In this document: positions 56,762 to 64,000 of the stretch, piece by piece
How positions within the stretch are numbered: the stretch's first letter is position 1
Layout: every line of letters starts with the position of its first letter
Source: Taudactylus pleione
Lineage: Eukaryota; Chordata; Amphibia; Anura; Myobatrachidae
Assembly (NCBI GenBank): GCA_031769625.1
Contig: JAUIMM010000202.1
Location: 9,286,001 to 9,350,000, forward strand
Length of the DNA: 64,000 nucleotides
Reading direction: 5' to 3'
Program-made: the position numbers and the translations under genes
Notes under the pieces: model-generated
What the model was told of the DNA's origin: nothing
Database searches by the model: none
The model's input: only the letters and a program-made list of their open reading frames with translations

Positions 56762-58909
56762 AGGGGCGTGGCCTGGACGAGCTAGTGATAGGAGGCTGAA
56801 TCCATAGCTCCTAGGCCCAAAAATCCGTCATACGTATCCTGGATCATTTGCCTTGACCCCTACGCTCAACTTTTGTTGGCTACTTACCTCTCCACGTTCC
56901 GGGAGTTCCTCAGTCTGCCTATCTTGTTTGGCTAGAGAGATACAGGCGTTGACTGTCTCTCCTTCCGTAACACCTCATTGCGGGCACCATCTTGGATCCG
57001 GCTCTGGCGTCTGATGAGGCTCCTGATTCCAGCGCTGGTTACATCTGTCACCCGGTCTGTGTTTTGGAAAGCTGGATAGGTGGCAAATCCTGTCCCTGGC
57101 AAATTACAGCTCTGTGAGTTTTTTACAGTCCCGTAGCTCCCGACTCCGGCCGTCATCTTGAAGCGCTGCTCTGTGTCGGTAACAGCCTCTGGGCTGGATG
57201 TACAGCTATTGTTACATTTCTCCTATGCTCTTCAGGGCGGGAGTGTGATAACTGGATCTGCTGCTGTGGCTTATTCTCTGGATCCTCATTGCCTCATCAT
57301 CCTGTCTGCTAGCCCCTGAGACTTCCTATACTATACTTAGGGATCGTCCCCTGGAAGTTTTGTACTATCCTCATCTCTTGATTTGATATTTATATATTAT
57401 CTCCTTCTGTGGTCATACATCTCTGATTAATATGGATCGTCTCCTCGCTGCTATTGTTGAGTCCGAGAAGAGGCTTGTGGCTCGTCTGGCGAATTTGTAC
57501 GAGGTGCTGCCTTTTCCACATTATGATTTACCGTATACTGAGACATGGTTCACTGATATGGAGACATGCATTCCCATTATGGAGAGTGGCGATAATACTG
57601 CTGTTGCTAGTCCAACTGTCTTCAAGTTTTGGAGAATGATATATCCGATACCATTTGACGCCACTGCCGAGGTTGAAAATACATCCCAGGCCGTTGATTT
57701 CTCAGCTTATGGGCACTTCGAATCCGTGATGCCTCTCCACAAAGCTCATATTTTTGCCTCATATGTTGTGCTGAAGATTCTGAATTCAACATTTCAGTAT
57801 ATGTACTTTTCTGTTTGTGTTTGGGTGGGATGGTCCGAAATTCCTTTTTTCTTTATTATTTTGCAAGAATCTGAGGCTTGGCCTGATTAGTGCTCTGCAG
57901 TCTAATATATTTGTTGCACTTTTGATGCCTTTTCTGTAAGTTTTCATTTTTCCGCACTGATATATTCTGATGTTTCAAATGTACCTTATTTTGGTTCACT
58001 GTGGGAGGAATTATTATTCTTTTTATGTCTGGGAGCCGGATTATTGCTGATGTAAGATCACTTAAGTCTATTGCCCCTGTCAATTATCCTGTGCAAGTTA
58101 TGTATATATGTATGTGTGTATATGTATGTGACTGTATATGTATATATATACATATATATATATGTTTTATTTACGCTGGGAGGTAGTAGGGGTTATATTT
58201 CTGATATATAAGTACTCCTTATATCCTTGTCTTTGGTTTCCTTGAGGAGGGGGGAAGGGTTTTTAATTTAAGTATTCTGGAGGCCTGTTGCGAGCTGGGG
58301 TTGGCTTCCACTAGCTTAAGGCCATCTAGTCTATTGCCCCTCTTTTATTTTATTTTTTTAAGTATTGAGGGGGGTGGGGGGATTTAGGTGGTTAGATTAG
58401 TTAGTAATGGGATAGGGGATTAGGGGATCCAGGTATACCTAGTTGGGGTTAGGTCATACAGGGTGGAGGGTTTAAGGGAGGTTTGATTTGGGATTTTCTG
58501 AAGGGGTTATGTAATATTTAAGCTTGTTTACATTTATATATTGGCGGGCATGGAAGTGTTTATTTTAAAAAAAAGATTACTGTATATTTTATTTTGATGT
58601 GATATTTTTGAACACTATATACTGTCTCGATAGTATGTCTGTTTTATATAGACTATCCCATATAGCTTTAGATCACGTGGGCCCAGATGGCGCCTATGGG
58701 TCCGCGTTACATTATCCGTATGTTTGGAGATAGTTATGGTCTATATTTTTGATGTCTACCACGATCTGTTATTTCCATTCTTATCACTTTCTCTGGTTAT
58801 TATTATGTGATCTAAATTTTATGCCTGCCGATACTATTATATTGCAAGTTTTATTATTTTGTTTGGGTGTGTCTAAAAAACTTAATAAAAATTATAAGAT
58901 TAAAAAAAA
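56762..58909 (+). mobile_element. L1-type LINE insertion in a foxn1 intron, deleted inside
   Basis: GATAATGTAAACTGAG is repeated exactly at 56745-56760 and 58910-58925, a 16-bp target duplication. The insert starts AGGGGCGTGGCCTGGACG, as L1 5' UTRs in amphibians tend to, and ends in an A-rich tail with AATAAAAATTATAAG and A runs. The ORF at 57432-57890 (start MDRLLAAIVESEKRL) may be the beginning of ORF1 joined to 3' sequence. No endonuclease or reverse transcriptase is present, so about 3-4 kb must be missing. Confidence 0.85.
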
Positions 58910-59722
58910 GATAATGTAAACTGAGACCAGAGACAAAATTCACTTTCCGCTCACCCAACCCACAAATAATCTTACGTCAGTCAGAGAAATGTCAAATTCC
59001 ATGCATCACTTTTATAGTTGTGTCTATGTCTTTATTCATAATAACAGACATATTCAGCCTTCTATCAAATGGTTTCCACCCCAGATAATTACAGGGAATT
59101 TTCATTCCCATTAATGGATTGTTAAATGCTAGGATGGATTTTCTGCAAAGAGAATTAATTGCAGTAATAAAAAAATAAAGATCCCTTCCACCTTCCGTAT
59201 TTATAAGGAGGAAAGAAAATGATTTTCATGGAAGGATTGGTGAAGACATTCTGTAACACTCTATAGTTTGCAGTGCATGCTGGGATTGTCACCCTCATCC
59301 CTACATATTTATATTCAAAATATGCTGTTTTTGATCAATTTAAATTGTGACTTGTCAAGAAGTTCAACTTTTGCATCGTTGATAGACAGATGTGTCATGC
59401 TCTGCATATTGTACTTGTTTGGGATTATTAATTCAGTATCTGCTTTGGGGCAACAAATGTAATTATTACACATCACTGACTGGTAATGATTAATGAAAAT
59501 TACTAAGGAAAGGTTATTATAGGATCATGATTGTCAGTCTTCTCAGTAATTGCCATAAATGTCATACATACACACATTTTGTTAAAATCATTAGACATGT
59601 GCTAGATAAGTTGCTGAAGTCTCGGTGGCTGAGGGTCACGGGAGTTGTTGTTCAAACAAAAGTTTATATTACTGAGCAAGTTATAGGGAAAGAACATTAT
59701 GTACAGGTTGTGATGGTCTTAC

Positions 59723-59819
59723 CTTGAAGTACGGAAAGTGCTCGGTCATAAAGTTATAGATCTCACTCACAGGGAGACTGCCAGTTTTACTGTTCTTCAG
59801 GGCCATGAATATCAGAATG
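59723..59819 (-). CDS. foxn1: foxn1 coding exon, forkhead helices 1-2
   Basis: This 97-bp exon completes the split serine codon and then gives 32 codons, ending in phase 0. The residues run [32 protein letters not shown], which is the helix 1-helix 2 part of a forkhead winged-helix domain of the FOXN1/FOXN4 class. The acceptor AG is at 59821-59820, behind a weak, A-rich tract. The donor is AAG/GTAAGA at 59722-59721, close to consensus. The intron upstream is 3.2 kb and contains a 73-bp tandem array and an inverted-repeat element. No frameshift or stop interrupts the exon, so this part of the gene appears intact. Confidence 0.93.
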
Positions 59820-60021
59820 CTTTTAAAGTAGATAAATAATATGTCAGTAACAAAAAACGTATAAATTCACTTTTTAGTCAAACATAATATTAGTTTCAGG
59901 GGTTTCTTTCCAGTGGCAAACGCAGGATTTCTAGAGGGGGGTTTCCAAATGCTCGATTTTAGAGTGAGTGTGGCCGGTCCATGAAGAGGGTAGAATTAGC
60001 ACTTATCCAGCTTTAATATGC

Positions 60022-60957
60022 GTCATACATAGTGTATTGTGTGTCATACTTCCAGCATATACAGGACCAGCGATCACAGTAACCCATTATATGTGTCATA
60101 CATAGTGTATTGTGTGTCATACTTCCAGCATATACAGGACCAGTGATCACAGTAACCCATTATATGTGTCATACATAGTGTATTGTGTGTCATACTTCCA
60201 GCATATACAGGTCCAGCGATCACAGTAACCCATTATATGTGTCATACATAGTGTATTGTGTGTCATACTTCCAGCATATACAGGACCAGCGATCACAGTA
60301 ACCCATTATATGTGTCATACATAGTGTATTGTGTGTCATACTTCCAGCATATACAGGACCAGCGATCACAGTAACCCATTATATGTGTCATACATAGTGT
60401 ATTGTGTGTCATACTTCCAGCATATACAGGACCAGCGATCACAGTAACCCATTATATGTGTCATACATAGTGTATTGTGTGTCATACTTCCAGCATATAC
60501 AGGACCAGCGATCACAGTAACCCATTATATGGGTCATACATAGTGTATTGTGTGTCATACTTCCAGCATATACAGGACCAGCGATCACAGTAACCCATTA
60601 TATGTGTCATACATAGTGTTTTGTGTGTCATACTTCCAGCATATACAGGACCAGCGATCACAGTAACCCATTATATGTGTCATACATAGTGTATTGTGTG
60701 TCATACTTCCAGCATATACAGGACCAGCGATCACAGTAACCCATTATGTGTGTCATACATAGTGTATTGTGTGTCATACTTCCAGCATATACAGGACCAG
60801 CGATCACAGTAACCCATTATGTGTGTCATACATAGTGTATTGTGTGTCATACTTCCAGCATATACAGGACCAGCGATCACAGTAACCCATTATATGTCTC
60901 ATACATAGTGTATTGTGTATCATACTTCCAGCAGATACAGGACCAGCGATCACAGTA
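60022..60957. repeat. 73-bp tandem array in a foxn1 intron
   Basis: About 12.8 copies of a unit with GTCATACATAGTGTATTGTG, TCATACTTCCAGCATATACA and GGACCAGCGATCACAGTAAC. GTCATA recurs at 60022, 60095 and 60168. Units are almost identical, with one to three changes each. Confidence 0.97.
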
Positions 60958-61945
60958 TGCGATTAGGTGCGGCAGTAGGTCCATCCTGCCTGAGCTGAAT
61001 GTTTTTATTTTAGATATGGGCACCATTCCAAGAACATGCAGCACTAGTAAAATTCTATTATTTTACTATTTCTATTGTGGTAATGGTGTGGGCTGGGGAG
61101 GGGGGTTTCCAGGCAGATGGAAACCCCCCCTGCATTTGCCTATGCCTTCCTTTAGTTGATGTGTTGCCCTATACATGCTGTCCTGCAATACAATGCATTA
61201 AATATATTTGCATTGGAAGTTCGTGTTATGTGTGTCTTCGCCTACATCAGCTTAATACGGGAGGAAAACATAACTTCTTTGTTCGCAACGCCATGGGATG
61301 TGAGCAAAACAAAGCGTGGGTTTTCTCATCTGCTAACCTGCACAGTATTAATATATTGAGTACCAATGCAAAATATGTGAGCAGGCAGAATTCTATTTGT
61401 ACAATTGTGCCTAAGGTCCACTTTGTGTACAACAGAGAACACGGTCAGCTTTCCGGTTCCTCTCCTAAAGTACTTCTTAGTTATGCCTCTGTTATGTCTT
61501 TAGCTAGTCATCAGTGAGGGGACTGTACTTATCACTCTTCACTTTTGTGTTTTTCACTGGTTTTGTTTTTATAGATGACCACGTATGGGCCATGTCTGCC
61601 ATGCGACGTGAGGGCCTCGGGGCAGGACCAATGCGCAATTTGGTCACACACATAGTGGCAGAAATTAGATGAGATCTGACAGATCAGTGCCTTGGGCTGG
61701 ATGACTTCTGACATACCTTACCTAGGTTCTATAGGCCAGTAGCGTAAATCTTCTAGCTGCAGTTACCAACTTACCTATTAACAATCCTATAGTATCCAAG
61801 TAGATCATTGCTGGACATTGTGGTTTTTTTCAAGCCACACGTGCTGCTTTTACCTGGCCAATTGCCTGTCATAAGCTACAGTATTGTGATGTGTGTAGCC
61901 AGAATTCAGTCTGTCTCCATTCACTCAAGCAATTTATAATACTAT

Positions 61946-62545
61946 GGCCATCATTCAGAGCCGGACGCAATTAGCGCTCGCTCGTCCTGAAAATAGGGGT
62001 GGCTATTCAAATGAACCGTTCGCTGTTTGCGGTCTGTTCACGCCTCTAGGTCTGAACGAGCGAACAAAACTTGCGATCGTTTTTAGGGAAACTACGCCCC
62101 CTGGCTGCTCGCATCCTACGTCATGTCCGCTACTTATTAGATTAATCGAGTACATCGAACAGGGTATGAACTGCTTGCTATTCTTGTGGTTGGTTTTTGC
62201 TACCACAATTTTGCGAGCAGTTCTGGCTATAAAATAACCCAGTGACGTGGTTAATGACGCTGCTGTTTTAATTATGCACACCCATAAAACGCCCGTTTTG
62301 ACCTTTAAGCACGCCTGCGTTCTGATTTGCACTCTCCGTTTTCAAGCACCTTCCCCTGTTACCACCCAACATACGCCTCATTCTGTCACTCAAATTAGCA
62401 GGCATTCGCTGTTTTGCGAGCACATGAATTTCGACCGCACTGACTGGTTTGTGCATGCGTATAACGATCCATACGCATGCGCAGTTGGCCAAACATCGCT
62501 CGGAGCGAACGAGCTGCCGCTTACGAGTGGCTCTGAATCAGGCCC
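61946..62545. mobile_element. GGGCCTGATTCAG-type element in a foxn1 intron
   Basis: The right end GGCTCTGAATCAGGCCC is intact. The left end GGCCATCATTCAGAGCC has changes. The interior shares CGCATGCGCA...TGGCCAAACATCG with the elements near 18100 and 34940. The ORFs are not supported. Confidence 0.75.
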
Positions 62546-62981
62546 AATGGCCATTGAGAGCAACAGGAAAAAACTCTTGCAGATCCCAATAAAACAGCAA
62601 ACATTTCTCAGCAAAATTGTATCAATACAAAATGACAGGCAAATCGACACTTATTAAAGTTATGTTTAAAGGATAAAACAAAAATGTATTTTTCAGAAAC
62701 ATTTCCCCTTTACGCAGGAGTAATGTGGGGACCTCATGCCTTTCAAACCACTGTTGTTTCTCACAGACATCCATCATAACGCTTGGTGCAAACTGTGCTC
62801 TGTAAGGCAGACTGTCGGGGTTCCTGGCATAGGGCCCTCATATGGCTGCTATGCACATGGTGGAGAAGGATTGTTAAAAAGAATTGTTTGGCGGAATTGT
62901 CCTTTAACTTAGACATTATCATTGCATATAAGTTAAAACTATTTCATATTTTTCCTCAGTGTTGTGTAAAACAGTTGATAC

Positions 62982-63109
62982 CTGTAGGAATAGATGGGTT
63001 TTGGGAACAGAGGTTGCTGGGATTCCATGCCCGCTTGTGGTGCAATCCTTTGGTAAGGATAATGTGATGTAGAAATGTATGTAACAGGGTAGCTCGCTCC
63101 TGTGGAATA
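62982..63109 (-). CDS. foxn1: foxn1 coding exon ending at the start of the forkhead domain
   Basis: This exon gives 42 complete codons plus two bases of a serine codon. It is too short for a simple ORF search and was found by reading the minus strand upstream of the next exon. The residues end in FPKPIYSY, the first strand of the FOXN1/FOXN4 forkhead domain, preceded by YPYQRIAPQ, which resembles the FOXN1 pre-domain region. The acceptor is a long pyrimidine tract ending CTTAG (AG at 63111-63110) and the donor is AG/GTATCA (GT at 62981-62980). The exon starts in phase 0 and its two spare bases join the C that opens the next exon to make serine. Further 5' exons must lie beyond the right edge of the window, since known FOXN1 proteins carry about 250 more N-terminal residues. 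What is seen is the sequence and splice sites; the name is by family knowledge. Confidence 0.88.
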
Positions 63110-63282
63110 CTAAGACAAGGAGAGAAGAAAAATATACATGATGCAGTTATATAGGTGTATTGTAGTGTTTCCTACACATGCACATACAGAAATGTAATAC
63201 AATTTCAGTTTTTGGTCAGTGAACTAAGATTTGACAAGTGAATATTATTTTGCATCAGTTTACCAGTTCAAAACCCTGCAGA

Positions 63283-64000
63283 AGCCAGCAATCTTATGAC
63301 CAGCCAGCAACGCTGTGACAAGCCAGCAATTTTATGACCAGCCAGCAATTTTATGACCAGCCAGCAATGCTTTGACCAGCCAGTAACCTTATGACCAGCC
63401 AACAATGCTATGACCAGCCAGTAACCTTACGACCAGCCAGCAATGCTATGACAAGCCAGCAACGCTATGACCAGCCAGTAACCTTACGACCAGCCTGCAA
63501 TGCTATGACAAGCCAGCAATGCTATGACCAGCCAGTAACCTTATGACCAGCCAGTAACCTTATGACCAGCAACCTTATGACCAGCCAGAAACGCTCTGAC
63601 CAGCCAGCAATCTTATGACCAGCCATGAGCCAGCAATCTTATGACCAGCCAGCAATCTTATGACCAGCCAGCAATGCTCTGACCAGCCGGCAATGCTATG
63701 ACCAGCCGGCAATGCTATGACCAGCCAGCAACGCTATGATTAGCCAGCAACCTTATGACCAGCCAGCAACGCTATGACCAGCCAGCAACGCTATGACCAG
63801 CCAGCAACGCTATGACCAGCCAGCAATGCTATGACCAGCCAGCAATGCTATGATCAGCCAGAAGCGCAATGACCAGCCAGCAGTGCTATGATCAGCCAGC
63901 AGTGCTATAGCCAGCAACACTATGATCTGCCAGAAGCGCAATGACCATCTAGCAGTGCTCTGACCAGCCAACTGTGCTATGACCAGCCAGTAGTGCCAGG
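63283..64000. repeat. 18-19 bp minisatellite, runs off the window
   Basis: Around 37 units of ATGACCAGCCAGCAATGCT with changes at a few positions. On the minus strand it reads CTGGCTGGTCATAGC. It lies in the foxn1 intron upstream of the first visible exon. Confidence 0.97.

Noticed and set aside
57432..57890. Host gene inside the foxn1 intron
   Set aside because: It lies within an L1-type insertion with 16-bp duplications and joins 3' UTR-like text. It is best read as an ORF1 remnant.
60022..60957. CRISPR array
   Set aside because: The units are contiguous 73-bp repeats with no unique spacers, in a vertebrate intron.
63283..64000. CRISPR-like or coding repeat
   Set aside because: Contiguous 18-19 bp units with no spacers. 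Units vary in length, so no frame is kept.

Overview
This is a repeat-saturated vertebrate nuclear region, most probably from an amphibian and most likely a frog. The grounds are a split, intron-containing vertebrate gene, Penelope-like, hAT, Tc1/mariner, Helitron and L1-type elements, and several families of short inverted-repeat elements. I cannot name the species. No prokaryotic features, RNA genes or CRISPR arrays were seen.

Host gene. The only gene I can support is foxn1, the thymus-type forkhead transcription factor, on the minus strand and read from about 63.1 kb down to 49.4 kb. Five coding exons are present: 62982-63109, 59723-59819, 55147-55354, 52535-53032 and 49395-49666. All splice phases fit, and together they give the C-terminal 400 residues: the whole forkhead domain and the acidic C-terminal tail. 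The N-terminal exons and promoter lie beyond the right edge. The introns hold an L1-type insertion with a perfect 16-bp target-site duplication, a Tc1 transposase relic, several small inverted-repeat elements, a 73-bp tandem array and an 18-19 bp minisatellite that runs off the end.

Layout by region. 0-4 kb: two Tc1 transposase relics, one split by a small hAT element, plus a short element with a 15-bp duplication. 4-9.4 kb: a first Penelope-like locus in head-to-head form. 9.4-18.2 kb: a deletion-derivative Helitron with both ends, a non-autonomous hAT element, and multi-hairpin inverted-repeat elements. 18.2-26.4 kb: a second, larger head-to-head Penelope-like locus with reverse transcriptase and GIY-YIG endonuclease remains, interrupted by two unclassified insertions and one hAT element. 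26.5-36.7 kb: a nest in which an hAT element contains an inverted-repeat element, which contains a second full-length hAT element. 37.4-43.1 kb: a third copy of that hAT family in the opposite orientation, with the best-preserved transposase C-terminus and its own 1.6-kb hAT insertion. 43-49.4 kb: simple repeats, minisatellites, a LINE fragment and the 3' flank of foxn1.

Every transposon coding region seen is broken by stops, frameshifts, deletions or insertions, so none looks able to move itself. The most unusual features are short elements built as chains of different consecutive hairpins, recurrent head-to-head Penelope-like structures with a ribozyme-like motif near their ends, a 29-bp micro-inversion between the two arms of the second Penelope-like locus, and a dimeric 160/320-bp repeat inside the hAT family.
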